Shown: in pieces, positions 1-13,039 of the stretch | Layout of the letters: the number at the start of each line of letters is the position of its first letter | How positions within the stretch are numbered: the first letter of the stretch is position 1 | Assembly: GCA_017590115.1 (NCBI GenBank) | Contig: JAGGNK010003335.1 | Span: 6,511,916 to 6,575,915, forward strand | Origin: Montifringilla adamsi | Lineage: Eukaryota; Chordata; Aves; Passeriformes; Passeridae | Length of the DNA: 64,000 nt | Direction: 5' to 3' | Notes under the pieces: generated by a model | Seen by the model: the letters and a program-made list of their open reading frames with translations, nothing else | What the model was told of the DNA's origin: nothing | Database searches by the model: none | Made by a program: the position numbers and the translations under genes

Positions 1-1803
1 AATGATTTTTGCTCATGCTGGGTTTTGGTCCCATTTTTTTTTTTTTTTTTTGCATGCCAAAAAACTAACCCTGTACTTGGAGAGGGAACGAGGAGGACTC
101 ATTTCTCCTAGAAGGAGCCTCTCTCTTTTTCCCTGCCTGCTGACTGAGCCGACCTGTGGCCAGCATTACAAGGGAATTATCTCTCAAGCACCAGGAATGT
201 GTCAACCACCACAAAGACCAATAATGGCATGACCAGCTCAATGCCATTTTTGAAATTCAGTTCAAGAACTGAGTGACGCCAGGCAAAAACATTTAAGTAT
301 TTGGATCCCATCTGGCAGGTTTGAGCAGAAAGCTCAGGAAGACCGTGCAATTACACCGCAGATTAATTTGGACTTTCAACCTGAATATTCCACTGCTGGT
401 TTTTTTTGTGGATGTCTGTGACCAGAATTAAGTTTCTCTGCGAGGCTACTTCAAGGGGAGGCACAAACCAGCCAAAAGTCACACAACATTTTCTTACCAG
501 GGAATAAATTTAGATCCTTGCCTTTTCTTTTTCTTACTAAAATGTTGGAAAGAAATGTGGGGCTCGGAATGGGACGATTGCCGCAAGAAAACATGGCTGG
601 TTTTACTGCCCTTGCTATTGTGCCCCAAGGCCACAATTAGGTCTGGAATCCCATTGTGTCAGGCATTGTCCACACACAGAGGAAGGAACAATCCTCAACT
701 CCAAGGTCTGCAGTATTGATTAACTTTTATTTGTTTGTGCAATTACTAGTTTATTATTATGCACAGTTATTTGCTTTATAAGGGAAATGTTCTCAATTCA
801 GAAATAATTGAGGAATAAGTCATAGCATAAAGCCATGCATTGCATATAGGTAACATGGAAATATTTTTCTCATTTTCATGAGTGCCTGACTGAAGTTTCA
901 GGTTTTCTGGCAATTTTGGGGAGTTGCACTCATGGCCCATGAAAGCCCATGTGATCAGGATGCAGAATTCCTGGCAGTTCCTTGGGAACCTGCATCCTAA
1001 AATAATACACTAAGGGTGTGTGAAACAGCACAGACCTGGGACTAACAGCATCCCAGATCCAAAGCTGGTTCTCTTGCAGTAATATATATCTTGTTTCTGC
1101 AAAAAATGGGCATTCTGTGAATACAACTCTATAAACCACTGTCTTACAAAATACACTTGATTTAACTCGATTATTTGGATAATCTGTATGTCTCTACATT
1201 GACTGCTGACTAAAATACCATTTACTTGTCTACACAGTGATCTTGGCTTTCCCATTGCACTGCTGTTATCTCTTTTGCCATCATGTAATTTACAGGAAAT
1301 TCAGAACTGGATGTAATCACAACTCATAATTTGAAATGCTAATCTTTGACCTGTCAGTCCAGCTGTATCACATACAGTCTGCTCTATTAAACTTTAATGC
1401 CTACCCTAATAACCATGTGAGGCTAGAAATCCAGGGATTAGCTTTGATTCCAGTTTAATTACTGATAGGTGCCTGTAGTGTTGCAAAGGACTCTTTCTCT
1501 TCTGAGGAGTGCTGAGCATCTTTGCTTTGATTTGTTTATATGCTGCTGAAAGTTGATCTATCATAGTTTTTCTCCAAATAGGACTACTATAAATTTGATT
1601 TGATTTAATTTATCTGAAGAATGGCACACTCAGAGCATCAGTGACTCTATTTCTCACTCTGTGTGTACTGCAGCCTGCCTGCTGTAAATATTCCAGACAT
1701 TGGGATGCCAGGAGAAGAGGTGAATTTTCTTTCATTCAGGACCATCTGGATTCTGTGAGTGGGTGGAAGACTGGGTATGAAGCAACTTGATTGTGTAGAA
1801 GAT
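1..1803. other. Gene-free unique sequence
   Basis: No coding exon, RNA gene or recognisable mobile element was found. The only low-complexity tract is an 18-base T run at 34-51. Open frames are all under 100 codons and unrecognised. The region from about 720 to 870 is AT-rich with several homeodomain-type TAAT cores, but nothing distinguishes it from background. Confidence 0.6.
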
Positions 1804-1872
1804 GGGTAAAAACCTGGCCCTGTTGAAACTAAGGGTAACATTTCCATCGACTTCAGTAGAGCCAAGATTATC
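1804..1872. repeat. Degenerate palindromic ancient amniote repeat (relic)
   Basis: The two halves are imperfect inverted repeats of about 30 bases. The left arm contains CTGGCCCTGTTGAA and the right arm CGACTTCAGTAGAGCC. This resembles a recurrent sequence I recall from bird, crocodile and turtle genomes, in which a 'TGGCCCCATTGAAGTCAATGG' type arm is followed by its reverse complement. The inverted symmetry is seen directly. The family assignment is from memory and I cannot name the repeat. Similar single arms occur at about 21.45, 29.83, 50.68, 57.77 and 60.1 kb. Confidence 0.45.
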
Positions 1873-2105
1873 CACAATATTTTGGTTTGGGCTAATGGCA
1901 TTTGCATTGTCCAAAGAGATGCTGGCAAGGGAGGTAATTACTGTTTTTGCTTGTGTCACTCAGCCACATGAGTGCTCTCTCCATGTTGTGTGGGTGGGAA
2001 GGTGTAAGATCAGAAGTCTGGTGGTGTTCACTTGTGTCAGAAGTGGGTAAAATTCACAGGCATGTGGTCTTCTGCAGGGTCAGTGCTCCTGACTTACATG
2101 CTGTA

Positions 2106-2232
2106 AATCATAGAGTCATTTAGTTTGGAAATGATTAAGATCATTGAGTCCAAATGTAAATCTAAAGCTGCCAAGTCCCCCACGAAACCATGTCCTCATG
2201 CACCACGTCTACAAATAGGATGCTTCCATAAG
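2106..2232 (-). mobile_element. CR1 LINE 3'-end fragment, antisense
   Basis: The stretch opens with ATCATAGAGTCATTTAG, then reads 'TTGGAAATGATTAAGATCATTGAGTCCAA', followed by a CTGCCAAGTCCCCCAC segment and an AAACCATGTCCTCATGCACCACGTCTACA-like segment (each quoted only in part). This order is the reverse complement of the conserved 3' region of avian CR1 retrotransposons. The element is heavily 5'-truncated, as usual for CR1, and has no reverse transcriptase frame. The CATAGAG at the left edge is a decayed unit of the CR1 terminal octamer repeat. It is an old, inactive copy, identified by pattern recall rather than a database search. Confidence 0.8.
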
Positions 2233-2677
2233 TGTAAGTGCCTGAGGACACAAGAAGACCTGTTTGGATTGCAGACTGGAAACTCTCTTGGCAAAAACAT
2301 CTATTTCTTTTTCATAGGAAGGACTGGCCACTGCCCCAGAGAATGATGTTGAGCACAGAATCTCCATGGTGCAGGCCTGTGGTTACCCCAGGGTGTACTA
2401 CTGCCCTCCAGCCACCCAGGCAGCTCCTCCCAAAACTGAAGGACAAGAGAAGCCAGGGAAATGACTCCTGCAGGTATATTCAAGGATATTGGTGAGCAGA
2501 AAAAGACTATGGAGGCTCAGCAGATCCCTACTGTGGCCAGAGGTTCATCTGTGGAAGGAGCTTGCAGAGGTTGTGTTTCTGTATATGGTCTGTAAAACCT
2601 CTCCATTCTCCTCTGGGAATGTGGTTTTATATGGATGTTTTAAAATTTTAAGCATAGCACTGAGTTGAATCAGGAAG

Positions 2678-2684
<7 letters not shown>

Positions 2685-2739
<55 letters not shown>
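2685..2739. repeat. 55-base uninterrupted poly-T
   Basis: The run is pure T for 55 bases and is followed by a T/G-rich tail to about 2765. No SINE or processed-pseudogene body is recognisable on either side, and no AATAAA signal in the matching orientation adjoins it. CR1 elements do not make poly-A tails, so the source is unclear. Length may be unreliable because of sequencing and assembly error. Confidence 0.95.
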
Positions 2740-2741
<2 letters not shown>

Positions 2742-5700
2742 TTGTTTGGGTTTGGTTTTTTTAAGAATGTATTTTTTTTTAAATGCAGCTTGCACTGGAA
2801 AGGTCTCTTGGGATGGAGTAGCATCTCTTTTAAAGCATACAAAGGCCAGAAAGCTAAACACCCTGACAGGGGCTGCACTTGTCTGCCAAACCTCCTTGTT
2901 CATACACTTGCTCTGTGTGGCCTGCTAGGAAACACAGGCATTCCCTGGTGTTGTAGCTGTGAGCTGAAGATCCTCTGTATGAGACAGAGTTTCCCCCAGC
3001 ACATCAGACTTTCCTCAGAGTTGTTCAGACAAAGATTTTAGTTTCGCGTCAATTTGGAACAGAACTCATTACTGAAGCTTGGGTTTTGGCTTTTCTTTTT
3101 TTTTCTTTCCAAATGGAATTCTTGTTGTTCAGCCAGTCCTTGCTCTCTCAAGCTTGTGACAACCCCAGGCAGCTCTGGGACTTCATTTTCAAGCAGGATC
3201 TACCTTTCATCATCTGAGTGCTCTTCTCTGAGTGAGCACCTTGTCCCTTGTATTCCAAGGCAGATAGTGAGTTCAGAGTGGATTTTTTGGGATACCTCAC
3301 CAATTTGTTCCAATCTCTGAGAGATTTGGAAGGACACCTTTGGCTGTGAAAAACGCTCGCCCCTCTGAATCTAGGCTTATTGGCTTCCTAAGTGTTTTGT
3401 AAGGATTCACTGTAAATTTTTTTTAGGGACTACTTTGAATAAGTACCTGAGTTGCTGGTATGGATAGGTGGAAAATTTTAATGACTCGTGTGTGTTTTAT
3501 AGCTATTTTTGTGCATATTTTCAACAGCTACAATGGTTACACCCATAAATTGAAAAAAAATAATCTCTTTCCCGTCTGCTGGCTTTTCTTGTGCCTCGTG
3601 TATATTCTTGTTTATTCTGCTGGGCTTCCAAGATGGAAGTTTGTACAAACATTTTAGAGTTTTGAAAAACAACAACCAGAGGCAAAAGAAGGAAAAAAGA
3701 AAACAAGGAGCAGGGCGATCAGCTCTCAAGTGGGTCCCTGCCTCCTTTGCTTTACCATCTGGAGCTTCAAGCTGGCATTAATTTTTATAAAGTTTGGGAC
3801 ATGAAGAACCTCCTGTTTTCTGCTCTGTAAATGAGAGTGACATGCTATTTCTTTCATGTATATTCTTTGGAATTCATCCCCTGGCTGTATAGCTTCATAC
3901 TTCCTGAAGATTATGTACCTATGAAGGAAATAATCACAGCAGAAGCCACCCAAATACCTGTGGGTGATCAGATAACCCAACCTGCTCTACAGCTTTTGAA
4001 AATCCTGAGTCAGGTGTTTGCTACCCAAAGAAGTTTCCTGAAAAAATAATTTCTGGGGTTTGCACACACAAAACCATTTTCTCTCCTCTTCTAGTTTTTG
4101 CTGCAGAGATGTGAGGGATCTGCAGACACACAAGGAGGAGAAGTTGAGGGAAATGGGTGAGTGAAAAGATTCCTCCAGCTGGCACCAGTGGCTGGGAGGC
4201 TTCTCGTGAAGAGATGAATTTTTTATGTAAAGGAAAAGCAAGTACATCTTGTTCATCTGGTTTGTCACTTGTGGCTGATGTAGCAGTATTTTCAATGTTC
4301 ATCATGCGTACAGTTAATGCTATTTTGTATAATTCATTGATTTCCATACAATCTCTCTTGGCCATACTTCCTATGCAGGGAGCCAAGCATGCCAACTGCT
4401 TTCTGATATTAAATGTAAGTTGAAAACATAAAGAGTGTCTGATTTTCACATTGGTTCTCCCCAGCTGCAAGTAGAGGTTGGCATTAGCCAAGGATGCAGG
4501 CTTGGTTACAGTCCAGAGAAGCTCAAGCAGGTTTTGAGGGACACTTCCCAACCTCCATGGGCTTCAATCAGAGGAAAGGATGACTCGGTCTGGCTGCAGC
4601 ACTGTGGATGCCAGGATGTGTCCCTGCTGAACACAGAGGAGCAGCCACCATCTGTGTGGTGGTGACCAAGGCCACGGGTGGTGTTGAGGGCACCAACAGA
4701 CCCAGGCTGCTGCAATGGTGCAAACAAAATATCTGTGTGGAGGCCAACCACGTCCGACGGGTTGCAGCTGTCCCTCTGCCTGCTGGCCACCCCCACCCTG
4801 CACCAAATGTAAATCATCACCCTTTTCCCTTTTAACATAACAGTTGTGTCATTTAAAAGCTCAAAGAGCTGAGAAAAAACTCTACTTGTTTAGAGAAACC
4901 ATTAAAACAAATTATGAGCATTTAATAAATGGGGAAAACTGTCTGTTTATCATAACACAGAATTTTTCCTTTAAATAGCCAAACAACCACCCAAAAGGTT
5001 CCTTATAGATGGGTGTGTTGGGGGATATTTCCAGGGCTAGTCTGCAAGAAAGTACTGGGGTCCTTTCTGGGAGCCTTTGGCCCAAATTCCTGCACAGATG
5101 GGTGGAGGGCTCAGGATGGGGTAAAAAGCTGTGCTGAGCTCCTTTTGGGACTGATGATGGAACAGGAAAGCTTTCCTGGTCTTGTGGTACCCCGACAGGC
5201 TGGCACGCATTGCCTCCACCCTGGCAGTGAGGGGATGGGAGCACAGTGCCCAGGTACCACACTGTGCTCAGCTCCATGAGCTCCCCTTGGCTGCTCCTTG
5301 GGAGGAGGGTCTGCCTCGCATGTAAATGGCAATTTTCCTAAAGCTTAGATGCATCTCTTGAATAAACAGTAGCTTGGCCACTGCCTTTGGAGAGCAGTTC
5401 AGCGTTCTTCTCACTTCTCATGTCATACATCTTTTTTTCAAAACATTTCCTGATCCTGAGCTCCTTCCTCAGGTTGTGGGAACATTCAGGTTTGGATCTG
5501 CAGTGTGTGGGCTGGCCTCTCTCCAGTTGTTTAACAGATGATTGCTTTGGATAGGATTATCTTGGACAGGCAGAGAATCATCCCTGCAGTGCTGGGGCCG
5601 CCTTTGCCCTGGGAGGGGGGAGTGACCAGAGCTGTGATGCTCCTGCTCTTGCTGCAAGAGCCTCCTCCTGGCTCTGGACCTGTGATCCCATCTTTAACAG

Positions 5701-8519
5701 CTTTTAAGTCCTTGGTCCATAAGAAGATTGATTGATTGGTCTTAAGAGATTGATTACTGGTTAAACCCCCTTGTAATGGTCCTCTTTACCTTTAGAGCCT
5801 TCCAAATTTTGGGAGAAAACCTGCTGTGTGTTTTGCTGTTTGGTGAGTCAGGAGCCTGAAGGTAATTAAGTGCTCAGCTTTTAAGTGCACAACATCTCTT
5901 TGTATCACAGCACTGCAGCTTCACTTGTGTGAAACCTGACTTGGCTCCCAGCAGCTGCAGTCATGGACAGCCACGGGGTGTGTGCAGCCGTGCTGTGGAC
6001 CAGCTCCTGGGGGCTGCAGACACTGTTTGACACTGCAAACACTGTCTGAGTGTCCACAAAGCAGGAGCTGCAGCGTGGCAGGCTGATCAGGGAAGGCAAA
6101 ACCAGATGGGCTTTGACAAGCACAAAGCTGCTGCCTCCCTGACACTGTTCATCCACTTCTGATGGGGCAAGGGGTGACTTGCTGAGCACTTGGGGCACTC
6201 CTGTCATGCACCCCATGTGGTGGCACCCCTACAGGGTGTTTCCATATTTCTCTGAAAATGCTTGGAGCCAGCAGTTTTTACAAGGTAGTTGGCCCAATGA
6301 GGGAAGCAAATTTGTTCTGCTGTCATGATGGAATTGGGAAAAAGTGGAGGTTAAAGAAAAAGGAAATGTTTTTTGGGCAGACCCCATATTGGCTGGGGAC
6401 TCCAACAACATGGCAGGGGGGGAGCCTGGTGGTGTTTGTTGGAAGAGGGTGTGGAGGATTTTGTTGAATCTTAGTAGGTACGTGAATTTGGAGATGGTGA
6501 TTTTAAAGGGTTCAATTTAATTTTAATTTCTCTGTGGGGTTCATGAGGAACCAGTCCTGTGAACTGCATTCAGCAGGAAGGGTGCTTCCATAAGGGCCAG
6601 TGGCAATGTCACTCCTGGGAGCTGGCACTGGTTAAGTGAATCAGCCAGGAAGAAGTAGGTATGAGAAAGGCCAAATAAATTTGGTTTGTGATAAGGAAGA
6701 TGGCAAAAGATATGTCCTGAACAGAATTTTGGAGATGATAGCAGAGGAAGAAAAGGAAAGAATGGAAGAAATGTTACAAGGGCTAAACACAAAGGTTTCA
6801 AAAGAGGCTCAGTGTGTGGGCAGGACTGAGATGGTTATCACAGCTAACTGCTCAATTACAAGTTTTGTCATGGACAGATAGATTAAGTGGCTCCACTGCA
6901 AAAGTGACAGTGTGGTGGGGATGCCTCTCCTTAGACATTGCCAACAGTCCCAATGTCTGGCCACAAAATGTGGGGTAAAGCCCTTCTCCCTTGTATCACT
7001 CTCCTGTGAGCTGAACTGGTTCTAGCCCAGCCTTTCCTGTCCAGCCAGTTTGAACCTGGCATTTGGGATTAAGCAAAGTGTGGAGACACATAAATTCTAA
7101 AGGAGTTTACCTAAAAAAAAGGGCATTTGAGAGATGGTGACTGGAGGGCACACTGCCCTTCTGGTGCACCCTGTCCCTAGTGCATTAACTCCCTTAATGA
7201 GAGGCACTGTGTCAGACTGTCCAGCTCAGGTTGATAACAAGTATTTTATTACCTTCCTATCACTCAAAAAAAAAAAGGAAAAAAATCCTTTATTCAGCCT
7301 TCCAGTACTTTAATCTCAGAGTCCTCCTCAATCCGATGTGTGGAGACTTTTCTTTGTGAATTGGGAGCACAATTCTCCAGCTTCTCTCCCACAAGTTCTA
7401 ATCCCTTCTTTTGTTTCACCATGCCGTTGTGTAAGCAGTTCCCTTGAGAACAGGGCTCCAGGAATATATAATTAAATCAGAAGTTTGGCACTAATAAGTG
7501 ATCTTATCACTTTGTTGGGCTTTTTTCAGGGCTTTGTGTGATATTCTAGGCCGCTCATTTGAAGTTATTTAATTACAAGGTCCCCACAATAGAACCAGGG
7601 CCTTGGATGGTGGTTTTTTTTTTTTTTTTAAATCTGGTTTTATATTTTTTTATTGTGCCATGTGTTATGATGCTTTGTGCACCAGGTGACCTAGGCGGGG
7701 CTGACAACCCTTCAGGACTGTCACTGACAAAGCTGACTCGGCGGATTGTTTCTGCTATGAGTAATTCCCGAGAAGGAACTTCTCTTCAAGCCCCAACAAA
7801 GTGGTTGAACCCTAGAACATATGCTGCCATCAAGCCAAGGGTTGGAGCCCACTGGGGACTGTACCCTGCCTGGGGCAAGAATAAAGCAGGAAGAAAGCCA
7901 AATCCTGTTGAAAGCCCCATTCCCAGGAGTTTTCCTGTGTTCTGTGCTGCCCAAAGCACTTCTTTTGCCGGCTGTGGGTGGTGGAGCTGTGCTGTGACCT
8001 CCGTGGGGCGGGACTGTTGCCCAACACAGAATTTTCCATGGCTTGAACCTCTCCATTGTTCAGCTCCGGGGGTGATGAGGTATCAGCCCTCACCCTTGAG
8101 AAGCCTCAGGGCCTGAGTTGACTAGGTGTGAAGTTGTTTGAGTACTTCAAGATGAAGATAAGATATGGAGATTTAAAAAAGCTCTATTAGAAACCTGCCA
8201 TCTATTGAAGTGCATTCTAGGTAATGGGTATGTGTGTTCAGGATGGAGCTAAAATGGATAGAAAAACAGTGTTGTAAGAGTCCCTCCTCTAGACTGTCTT
8301 CAGATCACTCAAGCTCCTCTCTTCATTTTTCAGTACACAAATAATTTTGACGACTAACCTGCATCTCCTCCCCCAAAAATGCGCAATAAGACTGAGAACA
8401 ATGTAAGGCATGAGTGCAATAACACAAAGGCTCTGGTGTGGTGTGCTGGTGTGATTGCATGGTGGAATGGCAGCATGTGCAACCTAGGCCTTTCAAAATG
8501 CCAAAACATGTTTTGGTTT
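2740..8519. other. Gene-free stretch, no recognisable exon
   Basis: Several open frames occur, the largest being 4021-4551 on the minus strand (176 codons) and 7559-8116 on the plus strand (185 codons). Neither shows a recognisable domain. The second starts upstream of a T-rich tract that encodes only low-complexity Phe. GC-rich patches at 4.55-4.80, 5.0-5.3 and 5.92-6.24 kb have open frames on both strands, as expected from few stop codons. No repeat family was recognised here. Confidence 0.55.
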
Positions 8520-8520
8520 G

Positions 8521-8563
8521 TATTTTATTTATTTATTTATTTTATTATTATTTTTTTCCCCAG
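8521..8563 (+). repeat. (TTTA)n tract ending in a splice-acceptor-like CCCCAG
   Basis: TTTA units run into a T tract and end in TTTTTTTCCCCAG. The pyrimidine-rich run plus CAG resembles a 3' splice site. The sequence after it has no supported coding frame, so this is best treated as low complexity that mimics an acceptor. Confidence 0.6.
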
Positions 8564-11205
8564 AAGAATATTCTTTTAACTCTCATCTCCATCCTTGCTG
8601 CTGGTCCACTGAGGAGGTGAGAGCTGGGCTGCCACAAGCAGGGTGACAGGTGGGATGGTTGGCTTTCAGCCTCAGGGAAGGTTGGAAGGAGCCATCAGTC
8701 AGCTGGCAGCAGGAGCACAGCTTCAGCCATGGGTCCCTGCTAGATAGCAATTTCCTAAATGCATTCAAGCTGTATTTCCCCCCTTTGTTACTCTTTTGCC
8801 CCATGAAATGTCAGAAAACACTCCACATATCTGAAGTTCCAAGCTTTCAAACATTACACAATCTGTGATGGAAATGGGCTTTTAAAAGTATCTGTTTGCT
8901 TGAAAAAGCTTCAATCTCAGCAAAAACTATCCCTGGGATGCCCTTCCCCCTCTTTAAACAGCAAAACTGAGCTTCAGCAGTACCAGCTCTATCTCTTGGC
9001 ACGACAGTGGAAAATCCTCTGCTTTCCATTGGCCATGTGGCTTGGGATAAAACCCTCTCTGCTAGTTTAATTCATCAATGAGAACCTGCTGACTGATGTC
9101 CTACAACTGGCCTGGCACAGTTTGCTGCACACCTGAACCTGGAGCTGATCCAGGAGCTCCATCTCCTCGCTATGCTCAGGCAGAATCCCCTGAATCTGAA
9201 TTAAATAGTAACACAACAGACATTAATGTACTCTTCCAGTGTCATTTTCAGTCCCATTTTTTTGCTTTTCTGCCCACTTGGAATGCTGCTCCATTTATTA
9301 ACTTCTTATTTGCTTTCCTTCCAGCTTGCTTACCTATCATCACTAATTACAGAACAAACAATGGCAGTAATACAGTAATGAATAGCAACCTTTTGGGGTT
9401 TTTTTCTTTTGTGTGTAGGTGCACCTGGTTCAAATATTTAAGATAAATGGGAGTGGCTTTCCAATTCTCTGCTTTGCCTAGCAGCACAATTTCTATCAGT
9501 CAATTCTGGGACAGTATGAGTAGGCAGCAGGAGGTTACGCCAGGTAGGCAGAAGGAAAGGGTGTTCTGAGATCTCCTGTAAACACAAAATTCAAGGATTG
9601 CTGCCCAGCACCATCCCTCCCTTTTAATATTGTTTCCCCCCCTTGATTTTGTGCTGGCATTGTTCTTTTTGGTTCTTTGAGATCCTGTTGACATGGAGTG
9701 ATGCTGTAACTCCTTACTCCTTAATGTGACCCTGAAATCACAATTCCCCACCAATTCAGGAAAAGGAGAAATTTATAAGAGAAAAGAAACCTTTCCTATA
9801 CAAGTACCCTAATGCAACACAACACTTGGGTTAAACACAAGCACAGCTCCATTGATTCCCTGGTCTGAATCCACATAAAAGTATCTCTTTGATCTAGATT
9901 TGGGATTACAATGGCATAACAAGCAATCTAAATCCACTATTAAGTACATCAATAAAAACACCTCACCACTGAAGCTTAAGCAAGCCTTAAAATGCATCTG
10001 GAAATAGGAAATTACCTATTGTAAGTGAAATAGTTGTTGATATAAAGCTTTTAATTAAAATGGAATTAGTGTTTCAGTGAATCTTTCTGTATTTCCTTTC
10101 ATTATTTTACAGGGCTGGGCAGAGACATGTCCCTATCTGGACCAGGAATGGCTCTGACTGGGCATCCACTTCCACCTTGGACCTCTCCAGCCCTCTGAAA
10201 GATATTTTGACCAATATGATACGGATCAGAAGAACAGTTTGTTTGTTTGTTTATTTTCAGTTAATAACCATAATTATTTATTTTTTAAAAATCCACTTCT
10301 GCTCTGTTAATGTCTACTACCAATCTCCTTGCAGGGAGACATGATCTGCTTAGTGAAAACAATCCCCAGTCACCTGCTGAACTGGTTGGATGTTATTTTG
10401 GTGTAGTTATAACTAGCTGTGCTCGGGGATAAAGCAAGAGTCACTTCTTGAGGCATCCATTATTTAAGAGACTGAAATTAATCACTCTCTCTGTCGATTC
10501 AAATGGATCATTAAAATATTGCTAGCTCCAGAAATAATAAAATAATTTAAATTTGGCCTTAGAAAACTGAGAATTTGTCTCAAAGGTCTTGAGATCCTCC
10601 TTCAGTAGTAGCAGGAAGGTGTTTATACCTTGTCTTTTCATTCCTGAGCCTTCAGCTTAGAATCAGGATGGCTTTTTCTGCAGCTCACTATGCCTTTGGA
10701 GAAAAGGAGTTTGAGCTAATTTCCTTTCTATGTGTCTTCAGCAGCTAAGCATTTAAGAGTAATGTTCAAAGTGTGATGCCAGAAATTTGTCTTTCCTTGG
10801 TGTGGTCTCCCACTGGACAGATTCAGGGTGCTCATTCTTTCGTGTCAGACTCTCAGTTTGCAGTATCTATGTTCATTCCCAGTGTTTGTGATGTCTAATT
10901 GAAGGAGCGCATCTGATACATCTGTAACAAAGTCCCACTTACTGACTCTGCATACCCTGGTCTTGTGTCTGTATATTTTGCTGTGTCTGTATTTTTATTT
11001 TACCAGTGTGAGCGCTATGAAGTGCAAGTCCTACTGGAGCTGTGGAACAGTGCAGTAACTTCCAGCATCCTGTGCTTGCATGAGACATGGTGAGATGCTG
11101 AACTATGTCAGGGAAATGCCTGGGATGAGGTGAGCCTGACGTGGGCATGCTGGGGCTGGGCAGGAGGAAAGCCCATGTGAGTGCAGAAGGAAGGACACGC
11201 TTTAA
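8564..11205. other. Gene-free stretch with AT-rich 10.0-10.9 kb core
   Basis: There is no recognisable exon or mobile element. From 9998 to 10938 there are no open frames of 60 codons or more, and the sequence is AT-rich with many TAAT/ATTA cores, notably 10450-10560. Such stretches can be conserved regulatory DNA, but only alignment could show it. A short TTTG array lies at about 10238-10252. Confidence 0.5.
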
Positions 11206-11503
11206 TTGCAGCCATTTACCTGCACATCAGGAGCAGGAAACATGCATCATCCTCAGGTCACAGCTCTGCCTTGCAGGAACAGCTTTCATCACCTGCCCCC
11301 AGTGTTTCCCCAAGAGTTAAAAACCTCGACCTGCTGGGACATGTCTGAAGCCTCCAGAGGTGAAGGAAAGACCAGGCTTGGGGTGGAGACACCCACACCC
11401 CTTGCCATTGCAGTGTTCCACAGGGCACGGCACTGGGAGGGCTCCTCGCCCCCACGCTGCTTGTTTGTGCTGCTGGAGGAGGGGGCACAGGCTGTGCACT
11501 CCC

Positions 11504-11683
11504 TGGCTGCTCCCCTGCCCCTGCTGGGTCCTGGGAGAGCTGCCCTGTGCCCAGCCTTCCCTGGTGCTCCACTGATGAGATATCACGGCTGTGTGGCTGC
11601 TCCCCTGCCCCTGCTGGGTCCTGGGAGAGCTGCCCTGTGCCCAGCCTTCCCTGGTGCTCCACTGATGAGATATCGTGGCTGTG
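11504..11683. repeat. 90-bp tandem duplication, two copies
   Basis: Copy 1 (11504-11593) and copy 2 (11594-11683) abut directly with a period of exactly 90 bases. They differ only at two adjacent bases in the sequence after GATATC (ACGG versus GTGG). Both are GC-rich, with CCCCTGCCCCTGCTGGG near the start and CACTGATGAGATATC near the end. Because 90 is divisible by three, the plus-strand open frame 11206-11778 (190 codons) and the minus-strand frame 11258-11728 carry it as a 30-residue repeat. Neither frame resembles a known protein. The near identity implies a recent duplication, or a minisatellite that may vary in copy number. Confidence 0.93.
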
Positions 11684-13039
11684 ATGGTGCACTTTCCTGG
11701 TGCACAAGAAGGAGGGGGTACTCTGCATTTGGAGAAGGAAGTCTTTGTGTTCAGCTCCTAAACTTCATCTGGCTTTGAGGCTGGACCTCAGGGTGCTCCT
11801 CTCCCATGTGAGAGCCTGCCAGGCTGGGTGCTGCAGGGGCAATGTGTGCAGGAATCTTCTCTGCAGATGCCGACACAGTTTACGTCTGAGATAAGCGCTG
11901 AGCTGTAAATGCGCAGAGAGGAGCAGAGAACTTCTGGGAACTTTAGACATCTGGAGAACTTTAATGTAGAAAACACAGATGTTTATGGATGCTTTCTGCA
12001 GAGTCATGAAGGGCTGAAGATCATAATTCTGTGCTTCGGCATCTCAGTCCTTTTGCAGATTTCTTGGCTCCACAGTTTGCTTCTGCAGTGGCAGAGGAAT
12101 GATTTGGATTAGGGCAGCATGCAAGCTTCTCAGGATAAATGGGCTTGCTACATCCATGAAAGACATCTCTCTCTGTCTCACTTTTCTCTAATTAAAATTA
12201 ATATATTAATAATTACAAAGGTGTTGGAAAGGTCATTAATGTGTGGCCAAAATCTCAGAGATTTGTGTGAAGTTGCATAGGATTTCAGAGTACTGTTACT
12301 GTCAGTTTATCACTCATTACAATAATCCAATTAATTAATGCTCTTTTTTAGTGTTGACTGGCAGGTATTCTATGTCTAATTTGAACAAAAATAGCAACAA
12401 TACTTCCCTTGTTATTTTGCACAAGAGCGATTCTCACAATTTGATCACCAGTGGGACAAATAAAATAATAATGGGATATTCCAACAAGAGGCAAGTGTGC
12501 AAATTGATCTGGATAAATTACACTGAGCAAAGAAACCCCTCCAACAACTCCAGTGAGCAGTAGGAGAAGAGTAGGGAAGACATAATGTCTTTCCAAATGG
12601 GAACTTGGAGTTCGTGGAATCCTTTTGCCATTTTGTTACAATACTGCCTTTTGCTTTGAAAAGAGATTTAGATAGGATATCTTTAAAATACTACCCATTA
12701 ATTAGGTAAATACTCTAAGCTCTCTTTTCCTCCCGAGTCCAGGGGAGCTGAGAGCAACAGCCTCCCTGCACATGGTGAGAGGTGATTTACTGTAACCCCA
12801 ACATAACAGGTATTTTCTGGGGCTGCAGCACACAGACATGCCATTGATAATTCTGCCTTTGTTTTGATTGCTTCCAACTGCAGAATGAGGGAGACTTAAT
12901 TGGCAGAAATTACCTCATTCCTGCCTTGATTAAGGCCTCCATATGTGTTTTATAAATAAAGTAGTCTTTTCAATTGTTTTATCACTTGGAGGTTTCAGCA
13001 GACTAAATATGATTTATGGTGTTTTGCCTCTTTCCCCAA
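11684..13039. other. Gene-free stretch
   Basis: No exon, RNA gene or mobile element was recognised. The region is AT-rich, particularly at 12180-12350 and 12640-12720. Short open frames on both strands are unrecognised. Confidence 0.5.

Noticed and set aside
7559..8116. 185-codon frame with an apparent hydrophobic N-terminal segment
   Set aside because: The hydrophobic segment is produced by a T-rich simple tract, and the rest has no recognisable similarity.
9420..9440. GGTTCAAAT as a tRNA B-box
   Set aside because: No matching A-box or cloverleaf stems are present around it.
11206..11778. 190-codon frame containing an in-phase 30-residue repeat
   Set aside because: The repeat comes from the 90-bp DNA duplication, and the minus strand is equally open, so the frame is not evidence of coding.
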